Assembly (NCBI RefSeq): GCF_954871325.1
Contig: NC_088776.1
Span: forward strand, 45,278,569-45,342,568
Direction of reading: 5' to 3'
From: Gordionus sp. m RMFG-2023
Taxonomy: Eukaryota > Nematomorpha > Gordioida > Chordodea > Parachordodidae
Length of the DNA: 64,000 nt
Shown here: piece by piece, positions 12,201-27,200 of the stretch
How positions within the stretch are numbered: position 1 is the stretch's first letter
Layout of the letters: every line of letters starts with the position of its first letter
Translations under genes and position numbers: made by a program
The notes under the pieces: model-generated
The model's database searches: none
Seen by the model: only the letters and a program-made list of their open reading frames with translations
Told to the model about the DNA's origin: nothing

Positions 12201-15200
12201 TATATTTGAATTGTTAAGCCTATCCGGTATTTCAGCACACGGGTGTTCATTTATTCTCCTCACTAATTATAAACAATAAATAAGCACGGAACGGGGTAGG
12301 TCTCGTTTTTGAAGTTCATATGTATAAACATATGCCAATGTTTTCACAAATATATTATTTTTTAATGATATCAGATAAAGATGAATCGAATTTAATTTTA
12401 AAATCCCTTGATATTATATCAGGTCTATAGGCAGGCGTTTGACCTAAAAACATTCTCAAATATTTCGCGCCATGTAAGGTTGTAAGTGAAAGTTATATAA
12501 AGATTGGTTGCTATATTAATAGACATCACGTCACAATAACATGAAAAGAAGTTAAAAATGGCCGTTGTATAGGTATATCATTTTTAGAAAAACCGGAGCT
12601 AAATAATTCATTAAACCTGAATATTCCTCAACGCGTAATTTAGTTTTATTATACTTTATGAAATTATGATGATAAGCTTCAACCTGTAAATATGAATCAG
12701 CATTAATAAGAGGGTTTAAAATATGTTGTTTAACCGCTAAACGTGCAATTTTAAATTGTAGCATGGATATTTATATTTTACCGTGAACTTTGATCAATAA
12801 GGCTCACATTACCTGAGAGTTCAGAAATTTGAACACCCATAGAGACAAAGACAACGGAAGAATTGTAGGAACATATTAGTTGTATAAAATGTTGATGCGA
12901 GGGATCTAGTGGGTTGTATAAGAGATTTTGCAAATCTGGATGTAGCCTTTGAGGAAGTTTTCAATAACCTGCTAGTTTTAACTGTGACATAAAAATCATG
13001 AGATTTTTAGTTATGTCCTAATTAATTTATTTGCTCTTATTTTCAAAATTTAGGTGAAGTTGAATAGTCTGAGTTGTCTTATGCTAAATATCCGAATACA
13101 ATACTGCCAAAGATTAAGAGGATATTGTGTATATCGTTCTAATGTGATCTTTACGAACGATTATATGGAACCTCCATTGTAAAAGTTTATCATAGATGTA
13201 GGAATGACCAAATAATCTTCAATGCTTGAAGTCCATTTAGATCTAATGGTATACCCTATACTATTTCCACACTGATGCTGGTTGGGAGCCTGATATGATC
13301 ATATGAGGATTTATAAATTCCGGACGTTCAAAAATATCCATGTTACAATTTAAAATTGTCCCATTTAGCGGTTAGACAACATATTTTGTAACCCTCTTCT
13401 TAATGTGGGTAGATCAATTCGACTCGACCAATATATTTAAGATCCATATTTACAGGTTTAGGTAATAATCTGAATTTTGTAAAGTATAACCAGACTTAAT
13501 TACTTGTATCGATTATTTATTTAGCCTCCTCTGGATTTTATAATAACGGTTGATTCGCCTATAGGACGACAAATTATTTTATCCTCTTCATTTTAAGGTT
13601 CTCCTAAAAATATGCAAGAGCGCTATCACGAAGCCATGTCTATATATTAAAATATAGTAAACCGGATTTATTTATAACAGAGTTGTTAAAAGATACTTTT
13701 TAAATGGATCTAGATACAGATACATAGTCTAAAAATTTATCTAGATACAGATACAGCTTTTAAAAAGTTATCTAAATACAGATACAATTTAAAATGTATC
13801 TAGATACAGATACAATTTAAAATGTATCTGGGTACAAATACATTTTTTATTATACTCTTAGATAAGGTTTGAATAAACCTAAATTAGGATTCTATTGTGA
13901 AAATTCATGAAATGATCTAAAAAATTTATTGACTCGATATCACATTTATCAAAATATAACTAAAATAATGATTTTTAGATATTAATATAATATATGATTA
14001 ATATAAATAATTATTATATATCATTAATAAAATAATAATATATGATTAAATGATTATAAATAATTATTAGATTTCAGTAATAAAATATTTTCAAAATTTT
14101 GGTTTAAGACATCCTCGTTTATTTGTAAAGACATTTTTAGCTATACTAAAAAGTCTTTCAACAGGAGCGCTGGAAGGGATTGTGGTGTTATGTTATATTT
14201 AATGAATAACATTTTTATATCAGGATATTGTTTAAAAAAACTAAAATCTCGGCATTCTTTTTTGAAAAAACTATTTAAAATTTGTTGATTATCAGAATTT
14301 AAATCATTAACAATCATATCTCCTGCTGTGGGATACTGAAAAAAATCGGATATTAAATTATTGGTTTTTTTCACAGGTTAATTTGCACTCATTTGAAGAC
14401 TTTGATAATTCCTCAACTAATCTTTGTATTAATTGTTTTTTTAATTAAAATTTTCATCCATTTGCAACCATGTCCAATCTAGTTTAAAAAAAGGATGAAG
14501 CATAGTTGCCAAAATATTTTCATCTTCAAAAATTGTCCCAATAAACCTAGAATTATTAAATACTGATTAATTTATTATTAATTTACCTATCTTAAATCCC
14601 GTTAAGTAAGGCATTTAAGAGTGGTAAACAAAATTTCAGGTTCATTTGTTTAAAAATTTTCAATTTAATAATGAGCTGGGAAATATGTTTACCGGCGATA
14701 GACACTCCAACAATCTGCTGTTGTGCATATTAACGATGGTTCTATTAGACTTTTAATGATTTCTTTCTTTTCATTCTCCCATCTTTGGGAAATTCTAGCA
14801 ACCAATGTCTGTCTGCAAATTATATTTTTTTTGTGGAGCTAATGTTTTGATCATTTTTATAAATGATGAATCAACAATTGAAAATGGCTGAATGCATCTA
14901 TAATAAAATCAGATATTAAATCATCTAAAATGGTTTGGGTTAAAGTCTGAGGTCTCTTGAAAAAAAATCAATGGACGATGAGTCTAGTCCAATATTTTCT
15001 TTAATAAATTTTTTCTCCTTCCCCTTTTTTATTTGGATTAAGAGTATTTGAAGTTTTCTCTTAAAATTTAAAATTGTAAACATTTATTTAGTATCTATAC
15101 CCTTAAATGTTTTACAATGTTGCAAGTTGAGGTAATGCTAACTGAAATTTTCATATTTTTTGGACATGGCAAACATTTTTCTAACAGAGATTTGTTTTCT

Positions 15201-18200
15201 TTATTTTGAGATATTATTTTAAAATATGGTCTATAAATTGGCCATGGAATGTCGTCATTTTTGTCATCAATATTAATCTTAAAAATTAATATAATAGAAT
15301 AAAATAAAATACCAATTCCATTGCAATTAAAAATGGCAAATTCCTTGAGATGGATTGTAATATCAGAATTTGCTTGTTATTGATAACTCGGACATAATAT
15401 TTAATTACTATTTAATTAATATTTATATATTCTTTTTTATATATAATAATATTTTACATATATATATAATTTTTTTAATATATATATTAATATTAATTTA
15501 TATGCTCATATGAAATAAAATAAATCTTACACTCAAGTATTTTTATTTATAATATAAAAAAGCGTTAAATAAAAGTATATCAAAATGCATCTTAAAAAGT
15601 ATCTAAAAACAGATACAGATACCTCTAAAATAATATCTAGATACAGATACTTTAATCAAAAATTTATCTAGATACAGATACCACATTTTTATATCTAAAT
15701 ACAGTATCTAGATACTTTAACAACTCTGATTTATAACGTTCACTTGCAACCAGTTTTATAGAAAAATAAGAAAGCGGATTATGATATTGAGACAATAAAT
15801 TATGAAATACCAATTTATTTAAGGTTACATCATTGCTGATGCTTTAAAATCTAATAATACTATAAGCCCATATATCCAAAATATAAAAACTAATGAAGAA
15901 ACACCGGTAATAGATATTAGACAATTTTCTCTTATTACAATGTTAAATAAATATAATTTTTTGAAGTAAAATAATTGAACTCGAAAAATTTGAATTAAAT
16001 TAATAATTTAAAAAAAAATCACTTGATTTAAATCACGATTTAAACCCAATTGATTTTTATTTTCACACCCTTGTGATACTAGATAACTTATAATGACCAT
16101 CTCATAAAATGAAGGTTACTTATTAATGTATTCCTCCACAAACTATCTAAATTTATCATAATTATATTGTTTATAGTCTGACCACAAATACCTAGGACGT
16201 CAAGATATTTAGAGATTTTAGATATAAATTAATATTAATACTATATCTTTTTGAAAAAAATATTTTCTGCCAGGCCGCATCTAATTTAGGCAAACCTATC
16301 ATGAGTCAAGATTGGATTATTTACTGCTGGGAAAGAAGATTCGATCTTGATTTCGTTCCGACCAAAGAAGAAATTATTGTAAATTATTAAATTTCCCTAG
16401 AGTAATACTTTAAGAAAGAAAGATGATATAATAAATCTCACAATGTTTTTGAAGCGTAATGAGACAATTAACTTTATAATATTGAAATATGGTCAAGTAT
16501 TTATATTTTTCAAAATGAATTTTATTTTCTAATTTAAAAGGGCCAGTATTTTTTTGGCATTTTTTTTAAAGTATATATTTTTTTTATATAATTCTCTGTC
16601 AGAGTGAAACTTTATGAGATCTTTCTCCTTTTTTTGTGAAAACATTTTTAATAAAAGAAAATACCTTTGTGGAATATGTAAAAATTATTTTGTAATCTTT
16701 TAATTTGTTTAATAAAGAAGTTTTATTGATTACCATTAAGCAAAGATCGCATCCTAGCTCTTAATTTTTGTTCTGAATTCTTGTCAGAATAGCAGTATTA
16801 ACATCATTAAAAAATTTTTTTATTGTAGATTTAAACATAGTGTGACTTATATCTTTAAAATATTTTTAAAGGTGTAATTTATTACAATTTTTTATAAAAA
16901 TCACTATTCAGAACAGAGATTTAGCAGTTTATTGTCACTTCTTTAATTTTTTTTTTAAAAAAATAATATAAATTCAAATCTAGTTAATAATTTTTTCTCA
17001 ACGAAATATTTAGACACGTTTCAAGTTAAAACCATTCGTGGGATGCAATTTGAGTTTTATAGGATTTTCAAACGAAGAAAAGTTACACATGGAAGATCAA
17101 GCCATTGCCAATGGTAATCTAATAAATTCACTTTTTTAAAAAAAAGAAGTTAATATAAATTCTTAGATATAAGAGGTATAATTTTATTTATAGAAAAAAT
17201 AAATGATGGAAATATTCATTTTTTAACGAATGAAGTAAAAAAATTTGACAAGCAAACTTTTAAAACTTGCAATGCGTTTCCTTCTCTTCCTATTCTTCTT
17301 CTTCGTCGTTTAGTGGCCATTTTTCAGGTTTACCCGGATAGGTCATTTGCTCTTCTAATTGCCTTTCTCCATTTTACGCAGTTCTGGGCGTCGCCCCAGG
17401 TCAAACTCAACTTTTTCATGTCAGTATTTAGCACTTTCGTCCAGCATATCTTTGATCGCCCTCTATGTCTTGTTCCCTTCACCATCTCTTAATGCTCTTA
17501 TAAAAATTTTAATGAATATTTCAATTAATTATAATCATAGTAGGAAAATATTAGAATCAGGTATCTAATCTAAAAAAATGAATTAGAATTTTCTATCTCT
17601 TTCTCTTTATGATCTAATTTTAAATTTCTACAAGTTATAATGTTTTTCCTTTTTTAGTTTCAATATATACCAATTAATAATTCATACAGTGAATAGTAGA
17701 TGAAATAACTAAACGTTTATATAGAGCATTTATTTCCTAAATTATTATCTCAAACTGTTCGAGAATATCATTTTAAATATTACAAGTTTTGAAGTGATAT
17801 TTTACTAGGTAAAATGCTATATAAAAGGTTTATTTGTCCTTTCTACTATATATAATATTTATGCATATTTTCACCATTTATTATACCCAAACAAATTGTA
17901 AATTTCTCGAAATGTCAAACCCCAATAGGAGCTAAAATTTTGGACTGCGAAGATCCCAAAACTACTCATATAGTAGTAGACGAACAAAACGTAAAGACCG
18001 AAAATTTAAACATAAACGCTTGCGATAGAAACAATTTGCTTATCGTCAAGGCGGAGTGGTTCTGGGTCAGTATTCAGCTGGATTTTTGCGCCGATGAAAA
18101 ATTATACTACTTTTTGGTAAGATTAATTAAAAATTAATTGTTTTTAAAAATATTATAAAAGTTTTTTCTTTACTGGAAAGAATATATTTCCTGTGAATTT

Positions 18201-21200
18201 TGTTAAGCATCTATAAAATTTAATATTATATTTATACTTTTAAAAAAATGATTCCCTTTACCTTATAACTATATAACTATTTTTTTTTTAAATCAGTCCT
18301 TTGTAAATTTGAGTGGTTTTTTAGTACATAGAAAGAGACTACATTTTTTATATTAAATCTAGACCAAGTCTAACTAATAGCAAGATGAGTTAATAATAGT
18401 CCATACATGCACCACTATTTTATAGACCATTAAAAAATATACTAAACAAATATAATTGTTATAAAATATCATTAATAGCTTAGTTTAAGTTCAACTTTTT
18501 TTTATAGATTGGGAATAAGATATTTCAATTTTATTTTTTTATAAAAAACAAATTTATTAAATGGGACTATAAAAATAATATTTTTAATTAATACAACAAT
18601 GATATAATAGACCCAAAATCAAGATAAATTCCTCAACGGGTCTCTATGTAATACTCCTTCATCTAACTCCACTACCTCTATCCTAAATAGTAATAACGGT
18701 CCTAACAATTGTAATAACAATATGCTGGAAATCAGTACCAACATAAGTCTCGCCAACAAGCTTCTGAGGGAAAGATCCTACTCCACATCCATTCTAGATT
18801 CTTCTGGAGACAATTCATTGTTATTGCAAGGACTCGGGGCTATCAACGGTTTTTCTTTATAATCCATTTTTTTATAAATAATGAATATATTTTTAGATGT
18901 TGGATTTTAATTTACAACATTGTCAATTTTGTTATCTATAGTTTGTGTTAATTGTTATATATCGGTATATACATGAAATGTTAAGGCTGGATTCATAGTG
19001 AGATCCAATTTGATTTAATATCTGAGCGATTTTATAATACTTTTATGAGATTAATTTTTTATTATTATCAATGATTATTAGATTATTATCATGAATAAAA
19101 TGATTAATATTAAAGAAAAATTGATCTCATTAATAGATTTAAAATCGATCATCTGTTAAATCATGTCAGATCGGATCCCACTATGAATCAAGCCTAATTT
19201 ATTAAGTTAAATGAATTGGTATCTAAACAATATGATTACAATTTTTTTTTATTTTTAAAAAAATATATAAGAAAGCCCCGTTGTATTATCATCCGATCTC
19301 TCCTCAATTTTAAATTACAATCAATGCCATTCGGCCCGACAAATGACGGCCGTTGAAATTTTGAATACGGAAAAAAATTATATCACGTGCCTGGAATTAA
19401 TTAAAAATGTAAATGAACCGCGAATTAAATTAAAACAAAAAACATTTTTCCTTATAATTTATTTTTTTTATTTTACAAAAAAATAATCTACAGGTGTACC
19501 ACAAACCCTTGGAAGAAAATAAACCGAACCTTAACACCCTTCTTTCATTAACCCTCAATCCAAATAACCTCAATAACAATTTTTCCAATATGCAAGACGA
19601 TATATCTGACCACTCTATTCATTACAATTCAGGCAATCCGAGTTCCGTGGTTAGCGCAAGTAAACCCTTGCTCGATCCCACAGAGATAAAAGCCATTTTC
19701 GGAAATTTACCGCCCATCTACGAAGTGCACAAGAGAATGCTCGTAGATTTATCCAGGTTGCTCAGAAATTATACGGAAGAAAGTTGTATAGGCAACGTTA
19801 TATTAGCACACGTAATTTTTATACATCATTTATGTTTTGTCGTTATTTCATTGGATTTAGATGTTCGAAGTTCTCTTATCTTTTAAATTATCTTTTATTA
19901 TGATTAGATCTAGCATAAGGTTTAAATCTATTTGATGAGATTATGGGGCATGTACTGAATGAAGCCGTGATCATAATTTTAATATTATTTTCTTAAGCAT
20001 GAAGTAGTTATAGTTTATCTGTTATAATCGAAAAATATTAATTGTAAAACGGGCTTGGAAAAGCAATAGGTGCTATTTAAAAGTCAATAGCCGAGTACGA
20101 TGCCTAAACATGCAGGATATCATGAAGATTGTTAAGTTTTAATAGAAATGAAGAATAGAGTCTAAAATTTGTAGAGAATTTTGATCGCGTCACAAATTCG
20201 GGCCATCATGGATCCTATTTTACTTTAAATTTTTTTTAAAGAAAAACGAAATATTTTTTCTCATTTGATTAATTTTTTTACAAAGGTTGACGGAATGATC
20301 AAAGCATACCCACCTTTCATTAATTTTTTCCACGACAGTAAAAACACGCTCAAATTTTGCGATCAAACTAAGCCCAAGTTTCACGCCTTCCTGAAAGTAA
20401 TTTTTTGTAAAGAAAATTCGATTATAATTAAATAAGATTATTAATTTATTATATTTTTAAGTGAGGTTAATTTTTATTTTGACAGGCGAGGCATTTTAGT
20501 AACTTATAAATAGTTTTAAAATTGGGTATTACAATTTTTGTTATGTGAAGAAAAAAGGTTAGATGCAATATTGATGAAATTATTAAAAAGTATAAAGAGA
20601 GATAAAAAAATTATCCTTCATTTTATAAATAATAGCCTAATTTTTTTTTAAAAACTAAAAATATATTTATTTAAAAGATATGTCAGAATAAAGTCGAATG
20701 TGGTAGACAAAGCCTCGAAGATCTATTAATTCGACCCGTACAAAGATTACCTAGCCTAATTTTGTTGTTATCAGGTTAGATTATCAAATAAATCAGCGAA
20801 ATTAAAAAATCGTCTTTTTTGGGGGAAATGGGGAAGGGGGGTTAAAGTTTTTCTCCATACTTTCCTATCCTAGTGAGATAACTTATTTTTTTGAACTAAT
20901 ATTAGTCCTCATCTCTATAATTTTTATTATTAGTGTTATGAAATTATTAGGGAACTAAGAATGCCAATCAACTTGATAAGCTGCTCTGATTAAGTAAAAA
21001 TTAACGTGTCTTATATTATTCTTTTAAAATAATATTTATAAATATCGAATATTTCCCAAATTAGTTTTCAATGGAAAATATATTCTTTTTAAAATATCAT
21101 CATTCAAAAAAGATTTATTGAAACACACCCCTCAACATAGCGATGATAGGGTTGCTTTGGACGAAGCTATCAATGCTGTTAAGAACGTTTTAGAGTAAAT

Positions 21201-24200
21201 ATTTTTTATAATTTGTGCTTAATTAAATATTAAAAATAACACATTCTGCCTAAATTTATAGAACTAATAGAGTTTTTTGCTTTTATCATACATAGCTAGT
21301 TAATATACCGCTATACCCCTCCCCCTTTACCCTCAGATGAGAGTTGAGATGTTCGCATTACTTTACTATTCATTGAGGGTATGAATAGACTCTTAGAGCT
21401 TTATTATTAAAAAGAACGAAATAGGAAATTAATTTAAATATTATAATATTTAATACTTTTAGCCAGATCAACGAAGGAAAACGTAAAACAGAAACCCAAC
21501 TCCATATGTTTGAAATTGTCAACGATATAGAAAATTGTCCTGTAAATATTGCATTGTTTATAATTTTAAGATTTATATTTAATAATATTTTCGGTCATTT
21601 TACTCTAGTAAAAACAACATTATAAACCTTTATTATAATTAGATAACCGTTATATAGTATATTTCAGAGTCTTCTTGACCCTTACCCCCTCCATTAAAAA
21701 TATTGAGTTCCTACCTTTTACACATTTATTATAAAAATAACATATAATGATCTAGAATCTTTTTTTTGTAAGCTAAAATTTGTATTTTTAAAATATTAAT
21801 TATATTATTTTTTTGCCATGTCCTACTCATTGCTAAATATTAAATTTTATAGAAAAATTATAGAAAAAATTTAAATCGATTCAAAACTTAATTTTTCTGT
21901 AAAATTTTTCTTAATAATTTTCCAGTTATAATTGCATAAAAATTGGAATCCTTATACTTTATATATTACTGCTCGTTTAATAATATTTGAAATGTTGGGT
22001 TCATAGAGAGTTTTATTTTTGAATAAGAGATTACAAAGGTTGGATATATAGATTTAGTATGGGAATTAAATTTTCACTAAATTGCACAGTATTTAATATG
22101 AAAAGAATAGTAGCAATAAAAATGCAATATTTTTAAGAGTGGGACAAATTTTTTCGGAAACTTCCGACCCCACCTCACCACTACGCCTCTGTATTTGGAT
22201 AGGCAATTTTGAATTTTTTTAACTTTTAAGAAATATTTTTTAGTACAAATTTAAAACAATTCAAATTTATTTTTATAATCATTATAATCATTTCTCTAAA
22301 TAAATGATATTAAAAACAATATTCATAAATCTTTATAAAATTTATAAAAATCATAGCCTAACCTGTTATCTTCCCAAAGAACATTTATATTCAAAGCCTT
22401 CGTGCAGGGTTTAACTAATGAGCCATCGGTTAAGGGCCGACATTTAGCCATATTCTTATTTAATGATTGCCTGGAGGTATGAAGGGACACCTATGCAAAT
22501 TTATTGATTAGATTATATAATATCTTATTTTATATAATGTTTGTTCGCATCATAATTTTATAATGAAATTTTCATAAGTTGGCCTATTTTCATGTGATTA
22601 TTTTAGTGAATAGTGTTGTTCTATACTTAATATAGATGGTGATATAGGAATCGATTTCTTAAATTTAAAAAATAATAGTATATAAAACAGTCCTCATATG
22701 CATTTCATTATTATTTTATATTAAAAAAAAATTGAGATATGCAAGCGCAGAAACGCTCCAATATCTCTCAACAAACTTACAAATCTTAATTTCCTCACTT
22801 CTTCATCCCTCAATCACCCTTCAGCTGCTACTAATTTGAACAATAGCCATTACCCGGTATCAAAATCTAACCCCAACATGTTAACTTCCAACGTTTCAAA
22901 AAATATATTGAATCCCTCTAATTTGAATGATCCTACAGCTATTAAACATAACCCTCTCCCCTTACCGTTCAATTCATGTAGTAATAATCAATGTGCAGAT
23001 TCAGGGATCAAAATGGATATTCAAAGCAAAACAAATCAATTTATATCCATTCCTAACAATATAAATGATACAAACCGGTCCAATAAAATCACCAAAATTA
23101 CCAGCACTTTAAGTAACGCTAGTAGCTTAACAAGCAGCCTGGGCCCCGTTGCTAAAAGCGGTGTTAAAAATTACAAGCATGTGGAACTTCTTCATTTATC
23201 GCACGTTAAAATCATAGGGGATATTGTTGACAATGAAGGTTTTATAAAAATGTATTATCCCAGAATTTAATATTTTGTTTGTAACTATGTGTGTTTTTAA
23301 AGTAAAAAATATGAAGGTGCATTAAGAATCTTGAATAATATTTATTTATTTATTAATTACTTGGTGTTGCTCAAGTCTATGCTAACTAGTGAAGTTAAGT
23401 AAAATCAATCAAAAGATATAAAATACATAATTTTCAACCTACATTTCTAGATTTTAATGAATTTTACATGTATAAAAATTATGTATAAACCTATACTATA
23501 ACTTCTATTTTTAAAATACTTTTTGAGATCTCAGGAGTAAAAGTATTAAAAATAACCTTTAAATGGTAAAGATAGGTCATTTTTCTAACTTAACGCCAAA
23601 ATTTTATCGAGTCTTAGTTATATTAACTTTACTCCCACATACCAAATTTTACCAAAATCTAAAGAGATCGGCGGAAATGAAAAATATCCTTTTTTTAAAA
23701 AAATATCTTTGACATGGAATTATAAACCTATTAAAAATTAATTCTTATTTGTTCATAACAGAATTTATGAACTCCTTTGCCATAATATGTAGTCACAATT
23801 CGAATCAATATACCCGGGAAGGTAGGTTACTGCTATTTTCGGTCGAAGACGAGGAACCTCTCAAAAAACCTTACATTCTCGAGGCCTTGCACAAAAACAC
23901 CGTCAATACTTTATGTCTCTCCGATGGGGTTTAATTTTTCTTTCTTTCACAGCATATTCATTTTATTTAATATCTTAATTAGGATTTGGAATAGTAAATA
24001 ATAGACCGTTTCTTTTGTTTAAAAATATTTTCTTAAATTAGAAAAATCATATAGAACTTCCACACAAAGTTATTATTTAACAAATTTCGTCAAGAAATTT
24101 TAATATAATATTTATGATCGCTAAATTATAGTTAAATATATTTTCTCAACCATTAAAACTCAGAGGTCCATATTACACCCAATTCATCCAGATCAAATCA

Positions 24201-27200
24201 ACATATCGAGTCCTATCGCAGGAACAAACGTTAATGGAACCATATCAAAAGCTTTCAGGTTATTTTAAACGATAAATATGCTTATAGACGGATCTGGGTA
24301 ATTACGTTTTCTTCCTTTTATTAAAGATCTTATTTGACGAGAATTTATCTAATATACAAATATGATCTCAAGACCTTGCCCCCTGCCCCCTTCTTTGTGG
24401 AGATCCTGGATAGGCATATGGATTATATAATATATACTATATGAGCAGTGGATAGATTATGGGGCTTCATAATTTTTTCAACATAAAATTTAAAATTATC
24501 TGATTTGAACATTAAATTTTTACATTTTTCTATATATCAATTGATATTTTATTTATTTATTGAGATATTTCGATAACTGTAAACTTATTAACTGTTTCAA
24601 TCAATTCAAAAAATATTTTATGCATTCATTTATGTTAAAACGTGAAAAATTTATGGAACTATTTTTAAATAGATAAATAAAAATATTTAATAAATATTTT
24701 CCACATTTCTGACATTTTAAAGCCCTCATCTCTAATAAAGTTTTTTTTCTTTACTATCCCAATGTATTTATTATTTTATGCATAACGACTAAAACCTATT
24801 TTTTCAAAATCAATATTGGGGAAGCCACGTCCGTATATTGCTTTTAATTAATACTATTCTTTGTTTAATCGTTCTTTCCATTTACCAAATATAACTTTAG
24901 AAAAACCAATAAAATCAAAGGCTTTTTGCAACTACAATAAAAGCACCATAATAGATTTAGATTGGTAAAAGAACTCATTGAGGTAGCAAAGAAAAAGAAA
25001 AGATTAATATAGGTGATAATGATGTTGAAATACCCTAAATTCTTTGAGGTTGAGATAATAGTTTTTTATGGCTGAAGTCAAAATATAACCAACTAATATA
25101 TAACACTTGTCCAACTATAATAAGTATCACCAAAAAATTTTTTAATACTTCTAAATAAATTTTCTTGATTTTACCTAGCGAAGGATATGGCTAGAATTAG
25201 TTAAATTTATATATCTTCTTTATCGTTTATTGGCGGTTTTCCAGATTAAACCCGGGTAAGCCAGTTTTTACATTTTACGATTTTGGCTTCGATAAATATA
25301 AGACCTAGTGTTGTTAAACGGCTCGATTTTTAAAAACGGCTAACCGAATATTTTAGCCAAGACTATCACTTAAGCCTAGAGATTTTACATAATGAAGATA
25401 GAAAGGTTTGGACATCTATTAACGAAATCTTGAGGGTTTCATAATATTTTTTGGCTGAAATATTGGGTTAGTCGTTTTTAAAAATCGAGTCTTTAACAAT
25501 ACTAATAAGACTCATTGTTTTCAATATGAAATGTAATTTAAAAAAAAATGAAAATAAGATGTTCAGTATTTATATTGTTAAATGAAGAAAAAAAATACAT
25601 CTAAAAGTCTGAACGAATGTGAACGCATTTGTTTTTTTTGACAGTAATTACCGGTACATATACATTTAAAAAAATTTAATACTAAATATACTTCATATTT
25701 TTAAAAAGAATGCTTTCATCAAAAATTAAATGAATATGCCAGTCACTTGTTTTAATTTGAACGCATTTTAATAAAAACCATTATAAATTCGTATAAACAC
25801 CACTATAAAAATATAAACTTCTTTTATTTTATTCCCTGCATTCGTTAAGAAACGCTAAAAAGCTACTGAGTCGCAAAATGAGTCGCGCATTCAGCTTCAA
25901 TAAAAGCACCCCATTCAAGCTCAAACGAACCGTCTCCACTATATCTACCTTGGCCACCAGTCCTGCTCTTTGCTCAAATTTAGACTCCGAAAATAATTGC
26001 GGTTTTATTTATTATATACACGTTATCAAAAAAAATTTCATATAAAAAAAAATGAATCTTGAACACTTAGTATCCATTATCAAATATTTTTAGAATATTC
26101 GAAAATTATCAATAAGTTGCATATTGGTAATAATAAAGAAATCAGAGACCTGCAGAGGTACCGTTTGCGCGGCCTGACCCGAATTTTTTTTTAATAAAAA
26201 TTTCCGGTCAGCCAGGTATTTTTATAATATATTATTTTATAGTCAAAACAATCGTATCTTTATTTTAAATTGTTTTCTATATATAATATTTTATAATTAT
26301 AATTTAACTTCTAATATTATGCAATTATATTGACCAATAATATAATATTAAATAGGAAAGTTATAATATTGTATTACAAATATAATATTTAAATTTTAAC
26401 CTTTTAAAATATATACATATTATATTTATTTTTAATTTTTATAGCTAATAATGGCTATTTAAAATATTTATTTTTAAAATATACGGCCCGGCCCACCCGG
26501 GCCAGGCTTGCATGTCTCTTAAAGAAATTAATGAAGGAGGGAGGTCAAATTCACACTCTTTTTACCCATCTATTACTCCATTAATAAAAATTACTTTTTA
26601 TTCCTAAAATGCTTCATATATCTATTAACTACAGAAACCTTTGATCCAATTCCATTTAATCATCATAAACAAGAACAGACCTGCAATGAGTTATTGGTTT
26701 CTAACTCCATCATTAATGTACAAGTCAAATATTTTTTTGCTTACATTTAAAATTATATAATTGAGGAGTTTATGGTTAATTTAATAATATCAAACTAATT
26801 ATTTCAGTCGCTACATGACTAAAATAAAATGAAGTGAAAAATATTCTCTTCTAAGACTATTTCCAAACAAGACAGTTTTTCAAAGTTTTTCAGAGATGCA
26901 TTTTGCGCAATATTATTTACCTAACAACCTAAGATACGATTTTATTAATAGAAATTTTTTTTATATAATTAATCTTATATCTTATTATTTTGTTGATCAA
27001 TTTTGTAGAGGACCATGACAACCTATGAAATATATAACATATTGACGAAAACTTATTTTGAATAATTTAACAATATATTTTTTAACATTAATTAGTAAGC
27101 ATCAATATTTGATGTGAATTTCAATAATTTACAATATATCAGACTTAATTCAACACCAAATATATGCAAATTAAAATGAAAAAATTTGAAAGATTCAATT

